Assembly (NCBI GenBank): GCA_964403545.1
Contig: CAYOGN010000198.1
Coordinates: forward strand, 1 to 36,356
Direction: 5' to 3'
Origin: VYFG01 sp964403545
GTDB lineage: Bacteria; Pseudomonadota; Gammaproteobacteria; Arenicellales; Poriferihabitantaceae
Length of the DNA: 36,356 nucleotides
A program made the translations under genes and the position numbers. The notes under the pieces are model-generated. The model searched no databases. It was not told the origin of the DNA and worked only from the letters and a program-made list of their open reading frames with translations. Shown here piece after piece: positions 16,944 through 24,809 of this stretch. Positions within the stretch are counted from its first letter, which is position 1. Each line of letters opens with the position of its first letter.

Positions 16944-18169
16944 TTTATCTGCGGCTCCGAATAATAAAATTCAAGAAACTCCCGGGCCAGGCGTGAAGAC
17001 TTTACATACCATTTTTTCTTGTTGATACATAATGCTGTATAGGCAATTTTTCGCCCATCCAACTCGCCAAATCCGACAAACCAGTCGTATCTCCCCTTGG
17101 GCTTGAATCCGGTAAGAGATCCCGTCTTACCACCAATGATGGCATTCTTACGGTGATTCCTGTGAAATTTCCGAAAAGATTTTTTCGCAGAACCCTGGGT
17201 CACGGTTGCCTGCATCAGTTCTTTCAACTTGCCCGCGGTGGATTCACTCATCGCAGTTGAAGAAGCGGGTTCAATATGCTGGTACAGAGGAATTCCGTAA
17301 GGGCCGTCAATCCGCGAGACCAGAGTGGGTGCGACCAGTTTGCCACCATTGACTGCAGTAGCCGCCATTGCCGCTGCATGCAATGGCGAAAGTGTATTCC
17401 GGTTGGTGTAACCTGCTGCACTTTCAGCCACTTGCCACTGATCTCCAACTTCCAGTTCAATAGTACCGTTGGCGAAGGCAAAGTCCGAAGCAAAGCGTGA
17501 ATTGAAACCCATCGTGTGAAAGTAGTTGAGCAGGGTATCGCCGCCGACATCTACCGCGCCCAATCTTCCAAATACGGTATTGATGGATTTGGCAAAGGAT
17601 TCTTTCAGTGTTGGCTTACGCGTCCATTTGTTATTTTTATGAGAGAAGACGTTTTTCTTGTACAGCGCAGTGGATTTACCATTGAACGGGATTACTGTGG
17701 AAGTTTCTGCAGAGCCCTCGTTGAGAACCGCAACTGCGGTGATGATTTTAGATACCGAGGCTGCAGGATAAGTATTGACGATAGACAAATTACCATGATC
17801 GGCTTTATCCCGGGTACTGTCTGCCATGGCCAGTATTTGTCCTGTCTCCGGATCCAGTGCGACCAGAATGCCATAATCAGGATTATGTTTTGCCAGTAAT
17901 CGTTCGGCTTCCTGTTGCAGTTCAGGATCAATGGTATAGTAAACAGACAGGTCACCGTCTATATTGATCCCCGGGAGTGCTATTTTCTCCGGATATTGTT
18001 TCTGCGAAATTGGCTCACTGATCACCGAGGCAATGAGTTGCTCATTGATATCGTAGAAACGCGTGTTGTCTGTGCTGATGTAACTCATGGCAACAGGCCA
18101 TATAGAAATCAGCGTCAGGCTTAGCAGAGCAGAAAACTTGAACCAGAGATGTGAGTTGACCTGTGACAA
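16940..18169 (-). CDS. Single-domain penicillin-binding protein (transpeptidase)
   Basis: The 409-residue protein has an N-terminal membrane anchor (about 11-30) and one transpeptidase domain. The active-site Ser is in S138-V-S-K141 (AASVSKIITA); S195-I-N is the second motif and K348-T-G-S351 the third. It resembles PbpA/FtsI-type transpeptidases but lacks the large N-terminal dimerisation domain, so its substrate and division role are unclear. It should be periplasmic and bind beta-lactams. The start is a TTG at 18169, nine bases after AAGGT; the first internal Met (28) would delete the anchor. The four-base overlap with thyA is an unusual pairing of cell wall and nucleotide synthesis. Confidence 0.88.
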   Translation of the reverse strand: MSQVNSHLWFKFSALLSLTLISIWPVAMSYISTDNTRFYDINEQLIASVISEPISQKQYPEKIALPGINIDGDLSVYYTIDPELQQEAERLLAKHNPDYGILVALDPETGQILAMADSTRDKADHGNLSIVNTYPAASVSKIITAVAVLNEGSAETSTVIPFNGKSTALYKKNVFSHKNNKWTRKPTLKESFAKSINTVFGRLGAVDVGGDTLLNYFHTMGFNSRFASDFAFANGTIELEVGDQWQVAESAAGYTNRNTLSPLHAAAMAATAVNGGKLVAPTLVSRIDGPYGIPLYQHIEPASSTAMSESTAGKLKELMQATVTQGSAKKSFRKFHRNHRKNAIIGGKTGSLTGFKPKGRYDWFVGFGELDGRKIAYTALCINKKKWYVKSSRLAREFLEFYYSEPQIN

Positions 18170-18257
18170 GCTGCGACCTTTAAGAGTTCCGGTTTGGGTG
18201 TCGGCGACAGCGATATTCTATCCGATCGGAGCACTAAAATCCTGCTCAGGAGGGTCA

Positions 18258-18737
18258 TCAACCATCATCCAGTAGTATTTTTCGAGCCTGATTGATACTG
18301 CTTGCGAGGTAGTCCGAGCCCCCTTTATCGGGATGTACCCGAGCCATCAACTTACGGTGAGCCTTGATAATGTCATCCCGTGTCGCATCCGGTTTCAGGC
18401 CAAGAATTTCAAATGCCTCGTCCCGGGTCATGGAACTGATTGGCCTTTGCTGTTGCTCATTGGCGTTGCCGGATTGCGGGCGACCCTGGGAAAACATTGA
18501 CCACATTCGTTTTGCCGCCATAGCCCTGTTTATCCATGGAACAGCGGCACTGAACAGGGCGAATAACCAGGGAATACGACCGGTCACCACCAGCAACAAC
18601 AAAATACCGCCAATACCATATAATGTGGCAGTGCGCAGAGATTTTGTCTGCTGCTCCGGAGTAGCCCGGTGATACCATGCCAGGTACCACATGATTCCGG
18701 CCACAGCGGCCAGAGCGAGAAATAATCGAATCGCCAT
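18258..18737 (-). CDS. Membrane J-domain (DnaJ-type) protein
   Basis: This 159-residue protein has two or more hydrophobic stretches (about 3-21, 40-66) followed by a C-terminal J domain from about 103 with H135-P-D137, the motif that stimulates Hsp70 ATPase activity. The J domain is short and ends at helix III (ASSINQARKILLDDG). The order membrane part then J domain is that of mitochondrial Tim14/Pam18 rather than of DnaJ. It probably recruits DnaK to the inner membrane; the client is unknown. It lies about 90 bases upstream of the penicillin-binding protein gene in the same direction, and diverges from the DUF924 gene. Confidence 0.85.
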   Translation of the reverse strand: MAIRLFLALAAVAGIMWYLAWYHRATPEQQTKSLRTATLYGIGGILLLLVVTGRIPWLFALFSAAVPWINRAMAAKRMWSMFSQGRPQSGNANEQQQRPISSMTRDEAFEILGLKPDATRDDIIKAHRKLMARVHPDKGGSDYLASSINQARKILLDDG

Positions 18738-18898
18738 TAGTTTGTCAGTGCACCATGATCCAGCGCAAAGTCCAGGCGGAAAGTATTTGTTAACATGCTG
18801 TTGGTGGTAACCTGTGAAAATAAATGCTATTGGTAGCGATCATTATGAAACAATTTTACTCAGATGATTTCCCGAATTACTAACCCGATTGTACCAAG

Positions 18899-19501
18899 AT
18901 GAATGAAACGATAGACAGTGTGCTGACGTTCTGGTTTGGTTCTGGCCAAACAGTGCAGGATATCAATAATGACAAAAAAAAAGTATGGTGGAACAAGAAT
19001 GAGGAAATTGACCGGGAAATTTCTGATCGGTTTCGCGCCCTTGTCAATGCCGTCGCCGACTCGGAACTGGATCACTGGCGGGAATCGGCCAAAGGCCTTC
19101 TGGCCAGTATAATTTGTACCGATCAGTTTCCGAGAAATATATACCGGGGATCGAGCAAATCTTTTTCCTTTGATTCTGTAGGGCTGGAACTAGCCCAGCA
19201 AATTGTCGCGACAGGTGCTGATCTGGAACTCACTACCATTCAGCGCGTATTTGCCTATCTGCCCTTTGAGCACAGTGAAGATCTCGCCATGCAGACCAGG
19301 GCGATGGACCTGTTTCAACAACTTTTACAGGATGCTGCGATAGAGGATCAGGAAATATTCACCGGATTTCTCGGCTATGCCAGGCGTCATTACGAGGTAA
19401 TTGAGCGTTTTGGTCGATTTCCCCATCGCAATGAAATACTGGATCGAGAATCCACAGACCTTGAGAAAGTGTTTCTGACCCAGCCAGGTTCTTCTTTTTA
19501 G
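18899..19501 (+). CDS. DUF924 family protein
   Basis: The product has 200 residues. Family marks are VLTFWFG near the start, the central ICTDQFPRNIYRGSS, FAYLPFEHSEDL, and the ending GYARRHYEVIERFGRFPHRN. The fold is all-helical and TPR-like in known members, and no biochemical function is established. The ATG at 18899 has only a poor ribosome-binding site. The stop is 10 bases from the end of the convergent K+ channel gene. Confidence 0.9.
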   Translation: MNETIDSVLTFWFGSGQTVQDINNDKKKVWWNKNEEIDREISDRFRALVNAVADSELDHWRESAKGLLASIICTDQFPRNIYRGSSKSFSFDSVGLELAQQIVATGADLELTTIQRVFAYLPFEHSEDLAMQTRAMDLFQQLLQDAAIEDQEIFTGFLGYARRHYEVIERFGRFPHRNEILDRESTDLEKVFLTQPGSSF

Positions 19502-19511
19502 TCAGGAGGTT

Positions 19512-21224
19512 CTAAATCGGGTTATCAACTTTTTCCCCGGGAGGATTAAACCGTTTCCAGATCAGCCCGGTTGCCCGGTTTTCTCCGGTTAACATGTAGT
19601 GGAGGATTTCCGGTGAGGTGCAAATATCCGAGATTTTCGATTTTACCCGTGGATCTCCAGCGAACAGGATGCGGTCATAAGGCTTGAGTGACATCTTTTT
19701 GTCAGGAAACAGCAGTGATTCGTTGCCTCGTTTCAACAATAGTGCAACACAGGGTAACTTCTTCTTGCGATTTCCGGGTGCACGCATCAAGTGGTGAAGT
19801 AATACCTCGCCACCGCTACCAATGGTGTCAAAAATGGCGCTGGATCTTTCCGGCCGCAGGGTGATGACCCACGAAGAGGGGGTGGTATTATCGATGCAGC
19901 CCAGCAATCGACTGACCAGCACTCTTGACCATTCGTCCGTCTGATCCAGGGATAAACGCAAAAACTCAGAAGTCAATGGCGTTGTGATCAGGGCGAATAG
20001 CTGCCCGGAAATCAATTTACTGTGATTGGTTACCAGGTCAATCCCTGCAGCGGAAAATATATTATTGTTGCTGGCCGATTCCTGGCGCGCAATGGTAAAA
20101 AGCTTTGGCTGCAATGCTTTTGCGGTCATAATAATCGAAAGATTATTTACGTCATGATCGGTGCCTGCAATTATGCCGGCCGCTTCACTGATGCCCGCAG
20201 CATGCAGCGTTTCTGCTTCGGTACCACGCCCCTCCAGACTACCCGGGGGTGGATTTGTGACTTCCGGGTATTGCTCGATGATGGTGACCGGCAAGCCGTG
20301 GTCAATGAGTTTTCTGTAAACGGCTTTGCCAAATCTGCCAAAACCACACAAGATCCATTTTCCTTTTGGCGGGAATACCGGGTCAGAGAGGGGAGTGCCC
20401 TTTGGCGACGACAGCCATTGATGCAACAGGTAGTTATTGGGTGAATTCAGTGCGGTGGACAAGTGTTCTGCAAACGTATCGTATGGATAGACGATATGAT
20501 CGGTATCGAATGAAGCCATATTGGCGCCGACATCATGAGTTTCTGCCCAACAATATACCTTGATATCACGATTGAGTAGCTTGCTGGCAATTGCGACTTT
20601 GAGATTCACCTGGTCGTCCCGGGTGACTGCGATGACGCCGTTACAAAATGCACTACCCAGACCCGCGCTCAGCAATGCCGCCGAATCCGACGCGTCCGCA
20701 TTCAATGCCGGTACGTGTAATGGCAGTTCTTCCAGTTCCAGTTCGTTGACCCGATCTTTTTCCTGGTCGATGACCACACATTGGATACCATATTCGACTA
20801 ACGCCTTAACCAGCAACCGCCCGGTATCACCATAGCCGCAAACCAGATAAAACGGTTGGTGGATTCTTTTGACCTGGCGAATAAAAATATTACGCGTGAT
20901 CGCAGCGCGAAACAATGGCATCTGCACCAGTGTGATCAGGGTGCCGATGGTGTATAGCCAGGCAATGACCGTGGTATAGATCGTCAATAGTGTCCATAGC
21001 CGTTGCGCATCGGTAAATGGATACGGTAACTCACCAAAACCGATGGTTGAACCCATATAGCTGACGAAGTAAAACGCATGGAAAAAATCCATTCGCCACG
21101 GCATTCCCTGCTCATCCTGACCAGGTATCAGGACGAATCCAAGAACCGAAATTGCATAGACGCAGATCAGGGTTATCAGCGGCGCGCGCATCCTGCGCAT
21201 GATTAAAAATATTATATTTTGCAT
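19512..21224 (-). CDS. Potassium channel with two RCK (TrkA-N) domains
   Basis: This is a 570-residue inner-membrane protein. Helices at about 14-33 and 72-96 flank a pore loop with the selectivity-filter sequence T60-I-G-F-G64, followed by Glu, as in 2-TM K+ channels. Two Rossmann-type RCK domains follow, starting FYLVCGYGDTGR (about 125) and KWILCGFGRFGK (about 289), each with the GxGxxG-like nucleotide site. A C-terminal TrkA-C-like part ends near 545. RCK domains gate K+ flux in response to nucleotides or Ca2+. The ATG at 21224 has GGAA eight bases upstream. It follows the DUF6394 gene by 30 bases, suggesting one transcript. Confidence 0.92.
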   Translation of the reverse strand: MQNIIFLIMRRMRAPLITLICVYAISVLGFVLIPGQDEQGMPWRMDFFHAFYFVSYMGSTIGFGELPYPFTDAQRLWTLLTIYTTVIAWLYTIGTLITLVQMPLFRAAITRNIFIRQVKRIHQPFYLVCGYGDTGRLLVKALVEYGIQCVVIDQEKDRVNELELEELPLHVPALNADASDSAALLSAGLGSAFCNGVIAVTRDDQVNLKVAIASKLLNRDIKVYCWAETHDVGANMASFDTDHIVYPYDTFAEHLSTALNSPNNYLLHQWLSSPKGTPLSDPVFPPKGKWILCGFGRFGKAVYRKLIDHGLPVTIIEQYPEVTNPPPGSLEGRGTEAETLHAAGISEAAGIIAGTDHDVNNLSIIMTAKALQPKLFTIARQESASNNNIFSAAGIDLVTNHSKLISGQLFALITTPLTSEFLRLSLDQTDEWSRVLVSRLLGCIDNTTPSSWVITLRPERSSAIFDTIGSGGEVLLHHLMRAPGNRKKKLPCVALLLKRGNESLLFPDKKMSLKPYDRILFAGDPRVKSKISDICTSPEILHYMLTGENRATGLIWKRFNPPGEKVDNPI

Positions 21225-21254
21225 CGCAGAGATTCCGGATGCCGGTGCTCGATT

Positions 21255-21638
21255 CTAATGTCGGTGAATGCTGGTTTCCACGGTAAGGATAACCACCGAA
21301 ATCAGGTTCGCCAGCAACGCGCCGCCTGATAATGAGACGATGCTGGCGAGTGCGTATGGGCTGAGCGTCTGATTCATGCCATATACCGCAACACCCCAGA
21401 CGACGCAGGCTGCAATCAGCTGTAAATCGGCCACCAGGCTCGATGCCAATAGCACGGTACCAACGTGGGATTTATCTCCAAACTTCATGACCGTTGCAAT
21501 CAGGCTCACCAACAGAGCAGCAAACAACTCGAATACGCTATGATGATCCGGATCAGACATTTCGCCAATAAAAAATCCAAAATTCAATGTCAGGGCAAGC
21601 AGGATAAAGAAGGCAAAAATTACTTTCTCAAAATGCAT
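21255..21638 (-). CDS. DUF6394 family membrane protein
   Basis: This 127-residue protein has about four membrane helices and almost no soluble part. The short conserved segments FELFAALLVSLIATVMKFGD and VGTVLLASSLVADLQLIAA are typical of the family, which is found next to RCK-type K+ channels in gammaproteobacteria as far as I recall. Its spacing to the channel gene (30 bases) fits a channel partner or accessory subunit, which is inference. The ATG has GAGG seven bases upstream, a good ribosome-binding site. Confidence 0.8.
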   Translation of the reverse strand: MHFEKVIFAFFILLALTLNFGFFIGEMSDPDHHSVFELFAALLVSLIATVMKFGDKSHVGTVLLASSLVADLQLIAACVVWGVAVYGMNQTLSPYALASIVSLSGGALLANLISVVILTVETSIHRH

Positions 21639-21663
21639 GATAGACCTCGTCTAAAAATTATTA

Positions 21664-22470
21664 TCAATTATTGTAAAGGGTATGATCCATTTCCAGCGCA
21701 GGCTGTTCACAGTCACAATCACCTACCGGTTTTGCCGGCACACCGGCCACCGTGCTATGGGCCCGTACATGATCAAGAACCACGCTGCCAGCGCCAATCT
21801 TGGCCCCTTCACCAATGGTAACATTGCCAAGGATCTTGGCCCCGGCACCGATCAGAACCCCGCTGGCCACTTTGGGATGACGGTCTCCAGCTTCCTTTCC
21901 AGTCCCTCCCAGGGTGACTTCATGCAGCATCGAAACGTTGTTCCCAACTACAGCTGTCTCACCAATGACAATAGATGAGGCATGATCGATCAGAATACCA
22001 TGACCAATGGTCGCTGCCGGGTGGATATCCATAGTAAATGTCTCACTGATTCGGCTTTGCAAATATAGTGCGAGTTCCGTACGGCCCTGGTTCCATAGCC
22101 AGTGGGTAACCCGATACATTTGCAGACCCTGGAAGCCTTTGTAATACAGAAATGGAATCGAATAACGATTGCAGGCGGGATCACGGTCGCAAACTGCGAA
22201 CAAGTCATGCCGGGCCGAAAGCGGGATTTGTGGCTGGTCAGAATAAGCCTGCAAACATAATTCGGTAAGGCTCGCTTGGGATAGCGCCGGGCATTCAAGT
22301 TTTTGTGCCAGCAAGGCACCCAGTGCGCAATGGAATTCTTTATGATCCAGCACGATGGGCTGTAAAAATTGTTTCAGTATGGGCTCTTTCCACGACTGCT
22401 CCTCTACTTCAGCGTGTAAGGTCTGCCATAATGTATCGACCCTGGAAACGGGTTTGATCGCTAGGTTCAT
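21664..22470 (-). CDS. cysE: Serine O-acetyltransferase
   Basis: This enzyme acetylates serine with acetyl-CoA, the first step of cysteine synthesis. Its 268 residues match CysE (E. coli 273). The N-terminal helical domain contains ARHDLFAVCDRDPACN, and the C-terminal left-handed beta-helix has hexapeptide repeats (MDIHPAATIGHGILIDHASS, VVGNNVSMLHEVTLGGTG). The latter includes the catalytic His in LIDHA. The ATG at 22470 lacks a clear ribosome-binding site. A good -10 box lies about 50 bases upstream. The stop is 25 bases before the DUF6394 start, so the three genes may be cotranscribed. Confidence 0.96.
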   Translation of the reverse strand: MNLAIKPVSRVDTLWQTLHAEVEEQSWKEPILKQFLQPIVLDHKEFHCALGALLAQKLECPALSQASLTELCLQAYSDQPQIPLSARHDLFAVCDRDPACNRYSIPFLYYKGFQGLQMYRVTHWLWNQGRTELALYLQSRISETFTMDIHPAATIGHGILIDHASSIVIGETAVVGNNVSMLHEVTLGGTGKEAGDRHPKVASGVLIGAGAKILGNVTIGEGAKIGAGSVVLDHVRAHSTVAGVPAKPVGDCDCEQPALEMDHTLYNN

Positions 22471-22521
22471 AAAGAAAATTTTTCAGTGCGGCGGTTCAGG
22501 GACCTTTCAGTAGCTGGAATA

Positions 22522-22550
22522 ATTATAGGTTAATTCATTGTCGCTTTAAA
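22522..22550 (-). promoter_or_regulatory. Candidate cysE promoter
   Basis: A perfect TATAAT (22522-22527) with a 17-base spacer to TTTAAA (22545-22550, four of six matches) on the minus strand, 52 bases upstream of the cysE ATG. Confidence 0.5.
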
Positions 22551-22687
22551 GCATCTGCGAACCAACCTGATGTCTGGTAGTAGCAAATTTACGCTGCTTG
22601 TTATGAATTTTCCAAGGTTGCTATTGTCGCTTTTCTGCCAGGAATTACTATTTTTAAAAATATTTCATTTGAATTTTCAACTATGTG

Positions 22688-23845
22688 TCAGGTTGCACCT
22701 GTGCTTTCCTGGTTGTAATGCCTGGAAATATGTGTATTCATCACCGCTAATCCCTTGTCCAGGCCTTTGCGCCCAAATCCAAGCCGGAATCGGTCTGTTG
22801 GTGTCTCGCCAAGTTCCGATCGGTAGATCGTACTCGGGAGCAACAAAACGCCACTTTCCTCTATCATTGTACGGGTGAACGCTTCAACCCCATCTGGTCC
22901 TTTATACCTCGGGAAAGCTGTGCAAGATCCATCGGGTCGATGCCACTCGAACAGATCCTGATGATGTTCAAAAAATGCATCCCACTTTGATAAATTCTCA
23001 TCCACAATGGCGCAATTGCGCGCCAGCAATTTGTCGCGATTATTCAGGGCAATTTTGGCCAGGCGTTCGCTTGGGCCAGAATTGCAAATCGACAGGTAAT
23101 GCTTCATTCGTTCCATTTTGGAAATAATCCCGTCGTCGGCACAGGCAATCCAACCTATCCGCAGGCCCGGCAAACCGAACGATTTCGACATTACATTCAG
23201 CGACAATCCACGCTCATATAAATCCGCGACATAAGGTAAATGCTTTGTGCCCGTCGGGCCAAGGCCGTTGAAAATCTCATCATGCAGAATATAGATTCCA
23301 TTCGTTCGGCATAACTCGATCAGCGCATGATAACGATCGAGCGGCAGGATTGTGCCGGTTGGGTTGTGTGGAAAATTGATCGTCACTAATTTTGTGTTTG
23401 GTTTTATTGCCCTGGCTATTCTATCGATATCAAGGGACCATTCATCATTCGGGTCTAATGGAATACCCGTTGCTTCGCAGATCGCCACCGGCAAAGCTTC
23501 GTGGGACTGATAGTTTGGCGTCACCACGATGGCGTGGCTGTCCTTATCGAGGATTACAGAATTTGCGGCAAAGATTCCTTCGCTGGCTCCCGCAAAACAA
23601 AGAATCTCATGGGCTTCCCGATTGGTATACATGGAGCCAATCGTTTCACGGAGGTCGGGTGCGCCGAAAGTTTCAGTGTAACCCAGCCACATTCCTTCGA
23701 ACTCCTCGCGTTCTTCTGCTGTCGCCATTGCCAAAAGATCACGCAGCGAAATGCTTTCGGCATCAGATGCCGTCATGTGATACCGGGCTTTGAATTCCCA
23801 TTTTGAAAAGTGAGATTCGAGCCTGAAATCCGGGAGAGTGGTCAT
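22688..23845 (-). CDS. Fold-type I PLP aminotransferase (class I/II)
   Basis: The 385-residue protein starts at the ATG at 23845; the longer frame adds 24 residues that overlap a separate small ORF and look unlike the family. The PLP lysine is in V-M-S-K221-S-F-G-L-P, the cofactor-contacting Asp in LHDEIF, Asn in INFPHNPTG, and the carboxylate-binding Arg in DRFRLGFGR. It is of the aspartate/capreomycidine-synthase-like subgroup, with substrate unknown. No pathway genes lie beside it. The ribosome-binding site is weak (GGAC). A 22-codon ORF with a better site ends 31 bases before it. Confidence 0.88.
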   Translation of the reverse strand: MTTLPDFRLESHFSKWEFKARYHMTASDAESISLRDLLAMATAEEREEFEGMWLGYTETFGAPDLRETIGSMYTNREAHEILCFAGASEGIFAANSVILDKDSHAIVVTPNYQSHEALPVAICEATGIPLDPNDEWSLDIDRIARAIKPNTKLVTINFPHNPTGTILPLDRYHALIELCRTNGIYILHDEIFNGLGPTGTKHLPYVADLYERGLSLNVMSKSFGLPGLRIGWIACADDGIISKMERMKHYLSICNSGPSERLAKIALNNRDKLLARNCAIVDENLSKWDAFFEHHQDLFEWHRPDGSCTAFPRYKGPDGVEAFTRTMIEESGVLLLPSTIYRSELGETPTDRFRLGFGRKGLDKGLAVMNTHISRHYNQESTGAT

Positions 23846-23876
23846 TTGTGTCCAGAGTGAATCGATAAGATAATCT

Positions 23877-23945
23877 TTATTGGTCCCGTTTGAACCGGTT
23901 GGCTTGCAACATCTCAACGGTGACTTCGGTGGGTTGCTTTGCCAT
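23877..23945 (-). CDS. 22-residue small ORF preceding the aminotransferase
   Basis: ATG at 23945 is preceded by GGAGATAA at a good distance, the best ribosome-binding site in this area. The product reads MAKQPTEVTVEMLQANRFKR plus DQ and then TAA. The stop lies 31 bases before the aminotransferase ATG. It may be a leader peptide, a small protein, or the 5' remnant of another gene. I do not recognise it. Confidence 0.35.
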   Translation of the reverse strand: MAKQPTEVTVEMLQANRFKRDQ

Positions 23946-23989
23946 AAATTCTTATCTCCGGTTGGAAAAGAAAGGATATGTTAACTGCC

Positions 23990-24069
23990 ATCTAACGCCT
24001 GCATATGGAGCAGTAAACCGCGTCGCGTTTTGCCGATACGGCATCTGCAACACGATGCACTTGTTATGA
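23990..24069 (-). other. attC-like integron recombination site
   Basis: Read on the minus strand, the site starts at the GFA stop codon (TCATAACAAGTGCAT) and ends in ATGCAGGCGTTAGAT. TAAC-n3-TGCAT (23993-24004) and ATGCA-n3-GTTA (24055-24066) form matching arms with an unpaired 3-base spacer in each, around a 50-base centre. The final GTTAGAT fits the GTTRRRY core exactly. Size (about 80 bp), polarity and contact with the stop codon are all as in integron cassettes. No integrase gene is seen in the window. Confidence 0.6.
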
Positions 24070-24453
24070 GACATTGCTGGCGCGGTCCGCGGGGTGATTA
24101 ATGCCATCCATAGTGGGGATTTCTCCAAGCTCAAACGGATTTACACCTTCAAGACAGGCTACGTTGAAGCCATATTGCCCAGGATTGGACCGCCTTTGAT
24201 GATGGGTATAGATACCGCAGTTTGAACAGAAATAGTGCCTCGCAGTTTTGGTGTTGAATTGATAAAGGCTGAGGAATTCTGCGCCTTTGGTAATGTGTAT
24301 GCCACTTCGCGGCACTGACGCGACAATGGCTCCCCGTCTGCGGCACATGGAGCAATCGCAGCGACGGAGTTGCTCCAGGCCATCGGGAAGGACGAGCTCG
24401 AACTGCACCGAGCCGCAGTGGCAACTAGCCTTGTGGACAGATTTGATTTCCAA
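24064..24453 (-). CDS. GFA-family zinc protein (formaldehyde-activating enzyme-like), probable integron cassette gene
   Basis: This 129-residue protein has the family's zinc-ligand cysteines: C11-H-C13-G near the N-terminus, C32-D-C34-S-M-C37, and C76-S-N-C79-G-I-Y-T. Members include glutathione-dependent formaldehyde-activating enzyme, but most have no known substrate, and this one should not be assumed to handle formaldehyde. The start is a TTG at 24453 with GAGGT eight bases upstream. The stop codon lies inside the first arm of an attC-like site, and a GTTATGA motif is found 32 bases before the start, so the gene appears to be carried as a cassette of about 500 bp. GFA genes are frequent cassette cargo in environmental integrons. 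Confidence 0.85.
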   Translation of the reverse strand: MEIKSVHKASCHCGSVQFELVLPDGLEQLRRCDCSMCRRRGAIVASVPRSGIHITKGAEFLSLYQFNTKTARHYFCSNCGIYTHHQRRSNPGQYGFNVACLEGVNPFELGEIPTMDGINHPADRASNVS

Positions 24454-24487
24454 TTTTTAGACCTCGCAAATTACTTTATGCAGTGAC

Positions 24488-24494
24488 TCATAAC
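24488..24494 (-). other. Possible 5' junction of the GFA cassette
   Basis: GTTATGA on the minus strand (within GTGTTATGAGTC) lies 34 bases upstream of the GFA start, where the core GTTRRRY of a preceding site or secondary site would be expected. It matches the consensus only partly. A further exact GTTAGAT lies at 24552-24558 on the same strand. Confidence 0.35.
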
Positions 24495-24809
24495 ACTTAT
24501 TAGACACCCGATATGGTGGAGTGAAAATGGTATTCGAGGCGCCTGTGTCGCATCTAACCATCGATTTATCATGACTACTATCAGTTTAAAAAAATCATGC
24601 GGCGGCGAACAGGGCGGATCATCGTCTGGCTCGTTTTTTCGTTCCAATCGCTAAACATGAGTCTACCTCTTTCCATTGCATTGGGCGACTCGCCATCATC
24701 AGCCTGCAGTACCGTTACAGCGTCAGCACCAGGCTGACCGCTGCAACAGTAATGAAAGTCAATTTTCCTTTGGCTACAGAAAACTCGCTGTCAGCATGCC
24801 GTCGGGAAA
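24495..24809. other. Intergenic region between degP-like gene and GFA cassette
   Basis: No gene is supported here. A 27-codon plus-strand frame from 24571 (Gly/Ser-rich) lacks a ribosome-binding site. The part next to the protease gene shows no T-rich terminator. One core-like GTTAGAT (24552-24558, minus) may be a relic of integron activity. Confidence 0.4.

Noticed and set aside
22560..22620. CATAACAAGC on the minus strand near 22600 as another attC arm.
   Set aside because: No matching GTTRRRY arm was found within 150 bases.
24490..24558. A second attC site formed by GTTAGAT (24552) and GTCTAATAAG (24494-24503).
   Set aside because: The two halves are in the wrong order for an attC on the minus strand and pair only partly.
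24571..24654. 27-codon plus-strand ORF with a CGGEQGGSSSG stretch, resembling a small secreted peptide or RiPP precursor.
   Set aside because: There is no ribosome-binding site and no modification or export genes nearby; the composition alone is not evidence.
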